Shown piece by piece: positions 17,089 through 25,931 of a stretch of DNA of 64,000 bases; positions within the stretch are counted from its first letter, which is position 1; each line of letters starts with the position of its first letter. The notes under the pieces were generated by a model. It had not been told where the DNA came from and did not search any database. It saw nothing but the letters and a program-made list of their open reading frames with translations. A program made the translations under genes and the position numbers. The DNA is from Pontibacter pudoricolor (lineage in GTDB: Bacteria; Bacteroidota; Bacteroidia; Cytophagales; Hymenobacteraceae), in assembly GCF_010092985.1 (NCBI RefSeq), contig NZ_CP048106.1:1-64000 (forward strand), given 5' to 3'.

Positions 17089-18312
17089 ATGACTAAAAAA
17101 CAATACAGAACTATTATACTGGTACTGGGTGCGCTGGCAGCGCTTGGCCCTTTTGCTATTGATATGTACTTGCCGGGCTTCCCGGCCATTGCCAAAGATC
17201 TTAAAACAGATATAGCCCATGTGGGGTTGTCGCTTACAAGTTACTTTATTGGTATAGCCGCAGGTCAGCTGATCTATGGCCCTTTAATAGATAGGTTCGG
17301 GCGTAAGAAACCGCTGATAATTGGTCTGAGCATTTTTGTGCTGGCTTCGCTGGGTTGCGCGCTGGCACCGTCAGTGGAGTGGCTGATAGGGCTCCGGTTG
17401 TTGCTTGCGCTGGGTGGCTGTGTGGGTATGGTGGCCAGCCGGGCCATGGTACGCGACCTTTTCCCGTTGAAGGATATACCAAACGTTTTTTCTACACTGA
17501 TGCTGGTAATGGGGGTAGCTCCTATTATTGCACCAACTATAGGCGGTTATGTAACAGCACACCTGGGCTGGCAATACATATTTGTAGTACTGGCAACTAT
17601 AGCTGCGGCGGTGCTTTTTGCAGTGGCACGTTTACTACCCGAAAGCAGGGGGGCAGATGCATCAATCTCGCTTAAACCCAGGTTCATACTTCGCGATTTT
17701 AGTCTGGTTTTTAGAGAACGGACATTTTTAACATATGCCATTTCCGGGAGCTTGGCTGCAGCAGGCATGTTTGCTTACATTTCGGGGTCGCCGTTCGTGT
17801 TTATGGAGCACTTCGGCCTGACCGATACCCAATACGGTATTGCCTTTGCCATGAATGCGGCCGGCTACATTATTGGCAGCCAGTTTAATAGGCTGTTGCT
17901 GCGCCGCAATACCAGTAAACAGATCACGTTAAGAGTCGGATTTATACAGTTTGCAGCAGCCATCGCGATTGTTTTTGGTAGTGTTACGGGCAATTTAAGT
18001 GCAATTGGTACACTGGCGCTGCTGTTTACATTCATGTTCAGCCTGGGCATCATCAACCCAAATGCTTCAGCCTTGGCCATGTCGCCGTTTACTAAAAACG
18101 CAGGAAGCGCTTCAGCTATTCTGGGTAGTCTGCAGATGGGTACAGGTGCGCTGGCATCGGCTTTGGTGAGTTACCTGCATAACCGTACCATGGTGCCTAT
18201 GACGGGCGTTATGGCGTTGTTAACTACGTTAAGTTTGATTGTCCTTGTGGGCTATCATTTTATCTCCCGCAAAGCTTTAGCCACTAGCCCGGTATATGAA
18301 ATCGAGCATTAA
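17089..18312 (+). CDS. Bcr/CflA-family multidrug MFS transporter
   Basis: The 407-aa protein has twelve predicted hydrophobic segments. It starts with FAIDMYLPGFPAIAKDLKT, a phrase characteristic of the Bcr/CflA drug-resistance family, followed by the MFS loop motif GPLIDRFGRKKPLIIG near residue 62. RAMVRDLFP near 122 is also typical. It probably exports drugs or small metabolites by proton antiport. The short leader has no clear promoter; the terminator of the preceding gene lies 38 bp upstream. Confidence 0.92.
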   Translation: MTKKQYRTIILVLGALAALGPFAIDMYLPGFPAIAKDLKTDIAHVGLSLTSYFIGIAAGQLIYGPLIDRFGRKKPLIIGLSIFVLASLGCALAPSVEWLIGLRLLLALGGCVGMVASRAMVRDLFPLKDIPNVFSTLMLVMGVAPIIAPTIGGYVTAHLGWQYIFVVLATIAAAVLFAVARLLPESRGADASISLKPRFILRDFSLVFRERTFLTYAISGSLAAAGMFAYISGSPFVFMEHFGLTDTQYGIAFAMNAAGYIIGSQFNRLLLRRNTSKQITLRVGFIQFAAAIAIVFGSVTGNLSAIGTLALLFTFMFSLGIINPNASALAMSPFTKNAGSASAILGSLQMGTGALASALVSYLHNRTMVPMTGVMALLTTLSLIVLVGYHFISRKALATSPVYEIEH

Positions 18313-18620
18313 TTATCAGGCGTAACTTATAGTTTGAAGCAGGCAAGCATACATAGCATGTGTTAGTCCCTGAAACTTAATTGCTTGCAGGCAGGTTATA
18401 ACCATGTCCCGCTAATTAGAGATCGTATAATCATTTTTCCCTATTTATAGTTAACTTGTGGGTTATTAAGAGACTAACCAGCTTAATATTAAGCTAGGTG
18501 ACTGTCTGGCATCATTATAGTATACGTTACTGTAAAATTGCTCTTCTTAATTTACCTGCGATTCACTCTTTGAGTTTAAAATTCTTTGTGTGGGTTACAA
18601 AATCACACATTACAACAACC
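18313..18620. other. 308-bp non-coding stretch before desaturase 1
   Basis: I see no gene, terminator hairpin or TAnnTTTG promoter that I trust. It contains three TATAGT motifs of the genome-wide AACTATAGTT type. An upstream in-frame extension of the desaturase (to 18498) is less likely than the conserved start at 18621. Confidence 0.6.
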
Positions 18621-19733
18621 ATGAAACTCAAAGGCAAAATAAAATTCGTTAACAAAGACAAAAACCTGTTTTTTCCAACGCTCCGCAAACGGGTAGATAC
18701 CTACTTTACCGAAAATAATATTCCGACAACCGCCAACACAACCATGAAAGTGAAAAGTGTGGCGCTGCTGCTAATTTACTTTTTGCCGTTTCTGGCGCTG
18801 CTCGCTTTTCAACCGGCCTATCCGCTTAGTTTGCTGCTGTGGTTTGTAATGGGGTTGGGCGTGGCAGGTATAGGCATGAGCATCATGCACGACGCCAATC
18901 ATGGTGCTTTTTCTAAAAGCAGGCGTGTAAACGACCTGATGGGCCATACCTTGAATTTAGTGGGCGGCTCTGCTTTTAACTGGAAACTGCAGCACAACAT
19001 TCTGCACCATACCTATACCAATGTGGTGGAACTGGACGAAGACATACAGGACAGGCTGGTGCTGCGTTTTAATCCCCATTCCAAAGTAAAGTTCTTTCAT
19101 AAACTGCAGTGGTTATATGCTTTTGCGTTTTATGGCTTGCTTACGCTCTATTGGGTAGTGGCAAAAGATTTCGTGCAGTATGCGCTCTTCAAAAAGACCG
19201 GTGTTAACAACAACACAACTGCCGAGAACAGAACATGGTTTATCAAACTGGTAGCCATGAAACTGCTGTACTTTTTTGTGATAATCGGGGTGCCGACCCT
19301 ATTTTTCGGAATTCCGTTTTTGCAGGTGCTGCTTGGCTTTTTGTTAATGCACTTTGTGGCGGGCATCATCCTGACTGTTGTGTTCCAGTTAGCGCACACA
19401 GTAGAGGGCACCAGCCACCCGAGACCGGACGAGCATGGTATTATCGAGAACGACTGGGCCATTCATCAAATGCATACAACGGTTAACTTTTCGCGGCACA
19501 ATAAGATCCTGTCGTGGTATGTGGGCGGCCTGAACTTCCAGATCGAGCACCACCTGTTTCCGCGTGTGTGCCATGTGCACTATCCTGCCATCGCCGGTAT
19601 TGTAAAAGAAACGGCGGCCGAATTCGGCATCCCATACATGGAGAATGAAACATTTGGACAAGCTGTGCGCTCGCACATTGCTACACTGCACCGCTTTGGA
19701 AGGCTACCAAGTTTGAACGAAGCCATCGGCTAA
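18621..19733 (+). CDS. Membrane fatty-acid desaturase (front-end/acyl-lipid type), tandem copy 1
   Basis: The 370-aa protein has the three His boxes of membrane desaturases: HDANH at residues 90-94, HNILHH at 125-130 and QIEHH near 312, with Gln in box three as in delta-5/6 front-end and linoleoyl-CoA-type enzymes. No cytochrome b5 domain is fused. These di-iron enzymes insert a double bond into membrane-bound acyl chains. The start at 18621 (MKLKGKIKFVNKDK) matches the paralogue that follows at 19957, so the longer ORF start is rejected. Confidence 0.92.
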   Translation: MKLKGKIKFVNKDKNLFFPTLRKRVDTYFTENNIPTTANTTMKVKSVALLLIYFLPFLALLAFQPAYPLSLLLWFVMGLGVAGIGMSIMHDANHGAFSKSRRVNDLMGHTLNLVGGSAFNWKLQHNILHHTYTNVVELDEDIQDRLVLRFNPHSKVKFFHKLQWLYAFAFYGLLTLYWVVAKDFVQYALFKKTGVNNNTTAENRTWFIKLVAMKLLYFFVIIGVPTLFFGIPFLQVLLGFLLMHFVAGIILTVVFQLAHTVEGTSHPRPDEHGIIENDWAIHQMHTTVNFSRHNKILSWYVGGLNFQIEHHLFPRVCHVHYPAIAGIVKETAAEFGIPYMENETFGQAVRSHIATLHRFGRLPSLNEAIG

Positions 19734-19956
19734 AAATCAAAAAGACGATTAAAGCTGATAGTGTCCCGTTTCCCCTCTATATTTGCACCCCAAATGCGTA
19801 TATACATGCTTCTTGTATCATTTGCAAGTGTTCTGTTTAAAGAAACAATGAGGGATACAACCTGTTTTTAGCTTAGCTGACGTTAACACAAGGACTCGCT
19901 GGGTCGTAAGACAGTTTTTGGAGTGCGCATAATTTTTAGATTATCAAGTAGATTAA

Positions 19957-21075
19957 ATGAAGCTTAAAGGCAAAGTAAAATTCGTTAACAAAGACAAAAG
20001 TCTGTTTTTCCCAACGCTCCGCAAACGTGTGGACGCTTATTTTTCAGAGAATAAACTGCCCAAATACGGTAATACCAGCATTATGGTAAAGAGCATTTTG
20101 CTGCTTTTGCTTTATGTGGTGCCTTTTGCAACCTTGCTCACCTTTACGCCGCATGTGGCGATCAGCCTCGTGCTGTGGTTGGTGATGGGTATCGGCGTGG
20201 CCGGCGTGGCCATGAGTGTGATGCATGATGCTAATCACGGTGCTTTTTCCAAGAGCAAAACTATGAACTACCTGATGGCGCACTCCGTGAACCTGTTGGG
20301 GGCTTCTGCCTTTAACTGGAGACTGCAGCATAACATCCTGCACCATACCTATACCAATGTAGTGAATATGGACGAAGACATTGATGACATGGTCGTGCTG
20401 CGTTTTTCCCCACATACAGAAGTGAAGTTCATCCATAGGCTGCAGTGGGCGTACGCCTTGTTTTTTTACGGCTTCCTAACCTTGTACTGGGTGATAGCAA
20501 AAGATTTTCTGCAGTTCTTTCAATATATCAAAAATGGTGTAAACGCTAATTCAAGATCTGCTAACATAGTCGCTTTTAGTAAGATTGTTGCTTTTAAAAT
20601 ACTTTACTTCTTCTCAATTCTGGTAGCTCCGACGCTCATTTTCGGTATACCTTTCTGGGAAGTTTTGCTTGGCTTTTTGCTGATGCACTTTGTCGCCGGT
20701 ATCATCCTTTCCACAGTGTTCCAGTTGGCGCACACGGTAGAGGGTACCACCCATCCGTTGCCAAGTGAGAGCGGCGTTATTGAGAATGACTGGGCAATCC
20801 ATCAATTGAGCACTACCGCTAACTTCGCCCGCAAGAGCAAGTGGCTGTCGTGGTATGTTGGCGGACTGAATTTCCAGATCGAGCATCATTTGTTCCCGCG
20901 CATCAGCCATGTGCATTACCCGGCCTTGGCTGAGATTGTGAAACAAACCGCATCCGAGTTTAACCTTACCTATATTGAGAGCAAGACCTTTATGCAGGCG
21001 GTGCGCTCGCATTTGAACACGCTGCACCGTTTCGGCAGGCTACAGTTACCCAACCTGAATGAAGTAATGGCTTAA
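19957..21075 (+). CDS. Membrane fatty-acid desaturase, tandem copy 2
   Basis: The 372-aa paralogue of the preceding gene begins with an almost identical N-terminus (MKLKGKVKFVNKDKSLFFPT) and has the same His boxes HDANHGAFSKS, HNILHHTYTNV and FQIEHHLFPRISH. Divergence is concentrated in the middle loop (after DFLQFF, residues about 180-210). The two genes are 223 bp apart; the spacer shows no promoter I can confirm. Tandem copies suggest two positional or chain specificities, for example in temperature adaptation. A terminator follows. Confidence 0.92.
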   Translation: MKLKGKVKFVNKDKSLFFPTLRKRVDAYFSENKLPKYGNTSIMVKSILLLLLYVVPFATLLTFTPHVAISLVLWLVMGIGVAGVAMSVMHDANHGAFSKSKTMNYLMAHSVNLLGASAFNWRLQHNILHHTYTNVVNMDEDIDDMVVLRFSPHTEVKFIHRLQWAYALFFYGFLTLYWVIAKDFLQFFQYIKNGVNANSRSANIVAFSKIVAFKILYFFSILVAPTLIFGIPFWEVLLGFLLMHFVAGIILSTVFQLAHTVEGTTHPLPSESGVIENDWAIHQLSTTANFARKSKWLSWYVGGLNFQIEHHLFPRISHVHYPALAEIVKQTASEFNLTYIESKTFMQAVRSHLNTLHRFGRLQLPNLNEVMA

Positions 21076-21099
21076 TTGCCTCAAACTATAGTTTACTTA

Positions 21100-21131
21100 A
21101 AACGCCCGGCCTGTATAAGGTCGGGCGTTTT
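21100..21131 (+). terminator. Terminator after the desaturase pair
   Basis: AACGCCCG pairs with CGGGCGTT around GCCTGTATAAGGT, followed by TTTTGG. Confidence 0.82.
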
Positions 21132-21135
21132 TGGT

Positions 21136-21320
21136 TTAGTCTGAATCAGGATTTGCAGGATAAAAGGACCGGAACTATGGATTACGCTTAGTCTATTCAA
21201 TCCTATACATCCAGGTTCAATTAAATCCTGATTCAGACAAAAGGCGCAAGGTATTGCATCTCTACAAATCCCGGTAATTCATTAAATCCCCTTAATCCCG
21301 GTTCAGACAAAATCAAACAA
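21136..21320. repeat. GGATT-type repeats in both orientations
   Basis: TCTGAATCAGGATTTGCAGG at 21138 is followed in inverse orientation by AATCCTGATTCAGACAAAAG near 21223 and by TTAATCCCGGTTCAGACAAA near 21292. A TTGCATCTCTACAAATCCC fragment of the AGACGCAAtATaTTGCGTCT module also occurs. No coding potential. This fills the 326-bp gap before the hydrolase gene. Confidence 0.7.
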
Positions 21321-21401
21321 ATCACGAAGTTTATAGTTTAGGCATCATACACATTGCAGTCCCCGCTTGCGTATAGTTTAAAATAAAATTTAGCTTTAGA
21401 A

Positions 21402-22403
21402 ATGAGAAGAGCCGCTTTCTTTTTACTTGCCATTTTGCTGTTGCAGTTCCCAACTATAGCCCAGCAACAAAAGCTCAAAAACCTGGATATTAACCTGGAG
21501 AACTACACATATCCGTACCCGGTAAATTACCTTCCCTTAACGATACAAAAGCAGAACCTGCGCATGGCTTACATGGATGTGAAACCGGCGAAGGCAAATG
21601 GCAAAACTGTTATGTTGCTTCATGGCAAAAATTTTAACGGAGCTTACTGGAAGCAAACGGCTGAAGCACTTTCTAAAGCGGGTTACCGCGTAATTATACC
21701 CGACCAGATCGGATTTGGCAAAAGTTCGAAGCCGGAGCATTTACAGTATACATTCCAGTTGTTGGCTCAAAATACAAAAGCTATACTTGATACGCTCAAT
21801 ATTAAGAAAGTAGCGGTTTTGGGGCACTCGATGGGTGGGATGCTGGCTACGCGTTTTGCGCTGATGTACCCGGACATGACGGAGAAGCTAATATTGGCTA
21901 ACCCGATTGGCCTGGAAGACTGGAAGCGAAAAGCACCTTACCAAAGTATAGACCAGGCCTACAAAGGCGAGCTGCAGCAAACCTACGAGAAGATTAAAAA
22001 GTACCAGTTGGATAACTACTACGGCGGCAACTGGAAACCTGCATACGACGAGTGGGCAGAACTGCTGGCCGGCTGGACCATAAACGAAAACTACCCTCTT
22101 ATTGCCTGGAATGCCGCGCTCACCTTCGATATGATCTTTACGCAGCCGGTGCTTTACGAATTTGACCAGCTCCAAATGCCAACCTTACTTATTATCGGGC
22201 AACGCGACCGTACCGCTCTGGGTAAGAACCTGGCTCCGGAAGAAGTAGCAGCCACTATGGGCAATTACCCGCAACTTGGCAAAGACACCGCTAAAAAAAT
22301 AAAGAACAGCACCCTGGTAGAACTGGAAGGAGTAGGGCATATGCCGCATATCGAAGCATTTGATAAGTTTATAAATCCGTTGCTGGCATTCCTGAAAAAG
22401 TAA
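21402..22403 (+). CDS. Secreted alpha/beta hydrolase
   Basis: The 333-aa protein has a signal peptide (MRRAAFFLLAILLLQFPTIA, cleavage before QQQ) and an alpha/beta-hydrolase fold: oxyanion segment MLLHGKNFNGAYW near residue 70, DQIGFGKSSKPEHLQY near 100, nucleophile Ser in VAVLGHSMGGMLATRFAL near 140-155, acid residue in IIGQRDRTALG near 265, and His in VGHMPHIEAF near 315. It resembles carboxylesterase/haloalkane-dehalogenase-like periplasmic hydrolases. The methyltransferase gene starts 3 bp after its stop. Confidence 0.9.
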   Translation: MRRAAFFLLAILLLQFPTIAQQQKLKNLDINLENYTYPYPVNYLPLTIQKQNLRMAYMDVKPAKANGKTVMLLHGKNFNGAYWKQTAEALSKAGYRVIIPDQIGFGKSSKPEHLQYTFQLLAQNTKAILDTLNIKKVAVLGHSMGGMLATRFALMYPDMTEKLILANPIGLEDWKRKAPYQSIDQAYKGELQQTYEKIKKYQLDNYYGGNWKPAYDEWAELLAGWTINENYPLIAWNAALTFDMIFTQPVLYEFDQLQMPTLLIIGQRDRTALGKNLAPEEVAATMGNYPQLGKDTAKKIKNSTLVELEGVGHMPHIEAFDKFINPLLAFLKK

Positions 22404-22406
22404 TTG

Positions 22407-23153
22407 ATGAAAGAAGCAAAAGATAACTTTTCTGCGCAGGCAAACCTGTATGCGAAGTTCCGGCCGGTGTACCCGGATGCACTGTATGATTTTATTTTCA
22501 GCCTGAAACCGCATTATGCCAATGCCTGGGATTGCGGAACAGGCAACGGACAGGTGGCAGCAAAACTGGCAGAGCGCTGTCATTTGGTCTATGCCTCCGA
22601 TATAAGCCAGCAGCAACTCGACAATGCCGTAAAAAAAGATAACATCCATTACCTGCACGCCCGAGCCGAAGCTACCAATCTGCCGGATAACAGCATCGAC
22701 CTGGTAACAGTAGCGCAGGCAATCCATTGGTTTGATTTTGATGCCTTTTACCGCGAAGTTTACCGTGTTACCAAACCTGACGCTGTAGTGGCGGTCTGGT
22801 GTTACAACCTTCCCCGGATATCGCCGGAAGTAAACCCTGTTTTAGGAGATTTTTACTTTAATGTGCTGGATGGTTACTGGGATACCGAACGCAACTATAT
22901 TGACGAAAACTATACCACTATTCCTTTCCCTTTTGAAGAGTTAGAAGACAAACCGGAGCTAACTATAACCACCACCTGGACTATAGAAAACTTACTGGGA
23001 TATCTTAACTCCTGGTCTGCCGTGCAACATTACATAGAAAGAAACGGGTACTCGCCGTTAGACCGGTTAATTGAAAGATTTAAGAAAGCCTGGCCCGATA
23101 GCAGAACCTATGACGTGCAGTTTCCGGTTGCCATGCGGGTAGGCCATATCTGA
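22407..23153 (+). CDS. Class I SAM-dependent methyltransferase
   Basis: The 248-aa protein begins MKEAKDNFSAQANLYAKFRP and has the SAM-binding motif I WDCGTGNGQVAAKLAE near residues 44-60, YASDISQQQLDNA (motif post-I) and SIDLVTVAQAIHWFDFDAF near 100. This arrangement, with AIHWFD, is typical of the Crg1/trans-aconitate-like methyltransferases. The TTG three bases earlier is not needed. It overlaps nothing but follows the hydrolase gene closely, so co-transcription is likely. Substrate unknown. Confidence 0.9.
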   Translation: MKEAKDNFSAQANLYAKFRPVYPDALYDFIFSLKPHYANAWDCGTGNGQVAAKLAERCHLVYASDISQQQLDNAVKKDNIHYLHARAEATNLPDNSIDLVTVAQAIHWFDFDAFYREVYRVTKPDAVVAVWCYNLPRISPEVNPVLGDFYFNVLDGYWDTERNYIDENYTTIPFPFEELEDKPELTITTTWTIENLLGYLNSWSAVQHYIERNGYSPLDRLIERFKKAWPDSRTYDVQFPVAMRVGHI

Positions 23154-23215
23154 TGCCGAACTATAATTGCGCAGGCACGTTATACTGCTGCGTAGGAACC
23201 TACCTTAATTTAACG

Positions 23216-23223
23216 TACCTTTG
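23216..23223 (+). promoter_or_regulatory. Likely -7 element of the RNA helicase gene
   Basis: TACCTTTG matches TAnnTTTG. No TTG stands at the ideal 19-nt spacing upstream, so only the -7 part is convincing. It would give a leader of about 150 nt, which contains GCCGGGA...TCCCGGGC (near 23291-23328) able to form a hairpin. Confidence 0.45.
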
Positions 23224-23377
23224 CAAACTGTCAATCATTATGGATCAAATAGAACCATACTCCCTCTTTTAAGGTTGATAGAAAGAATAACGCCGGGATT
23301 GATCGCAAATGCAATGTATTCCCGGGCAAAGCTGAGCCAGTGCACATGGTACTGTACAGCATCATAAGACCAATTAC

Positions 23378-24727
23378 ATGACATTTAACGAATTGAACCT
23401 GATAGAGCCTATCCTAAACGCTCTTAAAACAGAAGGATACACCAACCCCACCCCGATACAGCAAAAAGCAATCCCTTACATACTTCAGAAACGCGACCTG
23501 TTAGGTTGTGCGCAAACCGGTACTGGTAAAACAGCTGCCTTTGCCATCCCGATTCTGCAGTTACTGCATGCCTTGCCACAGGACCGTAACAAGCGAACTA
23601 TAAAGTCGCTTATACTGACGCCAACCCGTGAGCTAGCTTTACAGATTGGTGAGAGCTTTGGTGCTTATGGCCGTAACACTGGCTTAAAGCACACAGTAAT
23701 TTTTGGCGGCGTATCGCAGCACCCGCAGACCGAAGCCCTGAAAAGAGGCGTAGATATACTGGTTGCAACACCGGGCCGTTTACTCGACCTGATGGCGCAG
23801 AAGTTTGTAGACCTGAGTCACTTGCAGATATTTGTACTGGATGAAGCGGACCGCATGCTGGACATGGGTTTTGTGCATGATGTACGCAAAGTACTGAACG
23901 TGATACCAGCGAAAAGACAATCCTTGTTCTTCTCGGCCACCATGGCACCGGAAATCATGAAGCTGGCGGATAACATATTGGTTGATCCTGCTAAAGTAGA
24001 AGTTACACCGGTATCAAGTACGGCACACACTATAAAGCAGGCAGTTTACTATGTAAAGAAAGCCGATAAGAAAAACCTGCTGATCCATTTACTGAAAGGC
24101 AATGAAATTGACCGTGCCCTGGTGTTTACCAGAACCAAACATGGCGCCGACAGAGTAGTGAAAGATATGGCAAAAGCGGGCGTACAGGCCGAAGCTATAC
24201 ACGGAAACAAATCACAGAATGCCCGCGTGCGTGCCCTGGATAATTTTAAAGCCAGCCGTACCCGCGTTTTAGTTGCTACTGATATTGCAGCCCGTGGTAT
24301 TGATGTGGATGATCTGAACCACGTGATCAACTATGAATTGCCGAACGAGCCCGAAACCTACGTGCACCGCATTGGCCGTACAGGCCGTGCCGGCGCAAGC
24401 GGTACAGCCCTGTCGTTTTGCGATGGGGAAGAAACAGCCTACCTGGTAAGCATTCAGAAACTGATCTCGAAGAACGTACCGGTTATAGATAACCACCCGT
24501 ACCCGATGACTGCCAAAGATTTTGCAGAAGCAGCATCTACCATGAAGGAGCAGAAGAAAAAAGGTGGCAACGGTGGCAGAAGCCGCTGGGGTAACAAGCC
24601 TGCAGCTGGTGGAAGCACTGGCGGTAATTTCAGCACTCAGAACAGAGGCAGTAATGGCGGCGGCGGACAGCGAACTGGTGGTAACCGCAGCAATGGCAAC
24701 CGAAACAGATCGCATCAGGCGTCGTAA
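23378..24727 (+). CDS. DEAD-box ATP-dependent RNA helicase (RhlE-like)
   Basis: The 449-aa protein has the motifs in order: Q motif ([14 protein letters not shown]), Walker [14 protein letters not shown] near 47, PTRELALQ near 88, TPGR near 132, DEAD in [13 protein letters not shown] near 153, SAT in FFSATM near 187, and [10 protein letters not shown] near 330. The C-terminal ~60 residues are a Gly/Arg/Asn-rich tail of the RGG type that binds RNA. It fits RhlE-type helicases, which unwind structured RNA, often in ribosome assembly or cold adaptation. A long leader precedes it and a terminator follows. Confidence 0.95.
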   Translation: MTFNELNLIEPILNALKTEGYTNPTPIQQKAIPYILQKRDLLGCAQTGTGKTAAFAIPILQLLHALPQDRNKRTIKSLILTPTRELALQIGESFGAYGRNTGLKHTVIFGGVSQHPQTEALKRGVDILVATPGRLLDLMAQKFVDLSHLQIFVLDEADRMLDMGFVHDVRKVLNVIPAKRQSLFFSATMAPEIMKLADNILVDPAKVEVTPVSSTAHTIKQAVYYVKKADKKNLLIHLLKGNEIDRALVFTRTKHGADRVVKDMAKAGVQAEAIHGNKSQNARVRALDNFKASRTRVLVATDIAARGIDVDDLNHVINYELPNEPETYVHRIGRTGRAGASGTALSFCDGEETAYLVSIQKLISKNVPVIDNHPYPMTAKDFAEAASTMKEQKKKGGNGGRSRWGNKPAAGGSTGGNFSTQNRGSNGGGGQRTGGNRSNGNRNRSHQAS

Positions 24728-24750
24728 CGACTTCCGAACTATAAACTATA

Positions 24751-24785
24751 AAATCCCTGCTGGTGAAAACTGGCAGGGATTTTTG
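24751..24785 (+). terminator. Terminator after the RNA helicase gene
   Basis: AAATCCCTGC pairs with GCAGGGATTT around TGGTGAAAACTG, then TTTG. Confidence 0.85.
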
Positions 24786-25057
24786 TTTGAGTATAGTTTG
24801 ATTAGACCTGGCAGCGTGTGAAGCTCCTGCTTGTGCCTGGGCTATTTTTGTCATCCTGAGCATTCTTGTGACGTGAGTCGGAAAGAGCCAGTGCAGCTGT
24901 GAGGAATCTTATATGTGCTATAGTTTCTCTTTTGTCATTTCGAACAAAGTGAGAAATCTGAGTGCTATAGTTGACTGCTTTACTATCCGAACCAAGCATT
25001 TCTTCTATAGTTACATCTAATCCTGGGAGCTCTACTTGCCTACAGTTCTATAGTTTG

Positions 25058-25176
25058 CTTTGGTGCCCTCACGGCCGGGAGGCCCCGTCTTCGGGCATCG
25101 CGCTGCGCGAATCTCTTTTGCTCGTGCCTCGCAATGCCTGTCGGCACCAGACATTCACAAGGCGCTCAACCCAAAG
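25058..25176 (-). repeat. Structured repeat element G, copy 2 (minus strand)
   Basis: On the minus strand, the closing pair CTTTGG (25176-25171) / CCAAAG (25063-25058) encloses GAATGTCT (25156-25149) with AGAGATTC (25116-25109), one mismatch; TGCC / GGCA with loop GACA; TTGC / GCAA around loop GAGGCACGA (25130-25122); and CCCG / CGGG. The same helices occur with different bases in the copies at 9.8, 51.0 and 61.3 kb. Confidence 0.8.
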
Positions 25177-25520
25177 ACTGTGATCAGTTCGATAGTAACT
25201 GCATTATCAATAGTTTGAGAAGCTATAGTTGCATCGCCTTATCGTGGTCGTAATTCCGTAGGGACAGGTCGCGACCTGTCCGTGGATGGGCTGAAACTAT
25301 AGAACGGTAACTCAAACTATAACTATAGCAGAAAGTCCCCCTTCGAAGGGGGCAGGGGGATGACAAACGGAAACTATAGCAACTTCAGAAATTCCCCTCC
25401 TGGGAGGGGTAGGGGTGGGTTAAAACCGCAACTACAGAACTATAGCGTAAATTATAGCTTTGCAGAATTGTCCCCCTTGAGGGCAGGGCCGTTTCACTCT
25501 TTTAATTCAACCTCTTTAAT

Positions 25521-25642
25521 GCCCTCGCTCGCGTCCCGCGAGTGTGAGCTACTTAGTGGCGTCCCGCCACTTATGCCGCAGGCACAGGTTAAAGCGGCCA
25601 GAGTCCGCAGGTAATTCACACTCGCGGGACGCGAGCGAGGGC
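25521..25642. repeat. 122-bp element closed by a perfect 27-bp inverted repeat
   Basis: 25521-25547 (starting GCCCTCGCTCGCGTCCCGCG) is the exact inverse of 25616-25642. The interior holds three hairpins: AGTGGCG / CGCCACT (25555-25571), TGCC-GCA-GGCA (25574-25584) and GCGG / CCGC (25594-25608). No ORF. The length and the TGCC-GCA-GGCA hairpin recall element G copy 1, so it may be a relative. Confidence 0.75.
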
Positions 25643-25931
25643 AAGGACATAAAACATTAACAGTGTATAGCAGAATTGTCCCCTTGAAGAAAAGTGTGAA
25701 CGGGAATTCGAAAGTTGAGAGCCGGGCTCAACAGGGTGTGTCAAAAGGCAACTATAAAACTATAGCCACCAACTATAACACCAGCCGAAATTCCCCTCTC
25801 GGGAGGGGCAGGGGTGGGTTAGCAATAGACCGGAACTAGAAGTACAGAAACTGGCGTGCGATGTGCAAGCTGCCGGGGTTTAATTCCTGAAATCTTAAAA
25901 AGGAGCATTATGAAAGATGCGTCAATACATT

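Larger units (their letters stand above)
24930..25830 (-). repeat. Repeat island 2: mosaic in reverse orientation
   Basis: Module order reads backwards relative to island 1: D/I-type TGTCATTTCGAACAAAGTGA (24932), H' (CCTGGGAGCTCTACTTGCC, 25022-25040), folded element G' (25058-25176), F' (GCATCGCCTTATCGTGGTCG, 25231-25250), E' (GGACAGGTCGCGACCTGTCC, 25262-25281), C' (25337-25363) and B' (25390-25421). Another B' lies at 25792-25820. AACTATAG/CTATAGTT spacers occur throughout. Within it sits a distinct 122-bp inverted-repeat element (25521-25642). No gene is present in this 1.2-kb gap. Confidence 0.85.

Noticed and set aside
18498-18620. N-terminal extension of desaturase 1 (41 residues)
   Set aside because: The paralogue at 19957 begins with the same MKLKGK(I/V)KFVNKDK start as the ATG at 18621, so the extension is non-coding.
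23240-23272. Ten-codon leader peptide MDQIEPYSLF upstream of the RNA helicase gene
   Set aside because: Too short to support without expression evidence and without a run of regulatory codons; mentioned only in the leader finding.
24269-24715. 148-aa minus-strand frame inside the RNA helicase gene
   Set aside because: Low-complexity Ser/Ala/Thr translation produced by the Gly/Arg-rich tail on the other strand.
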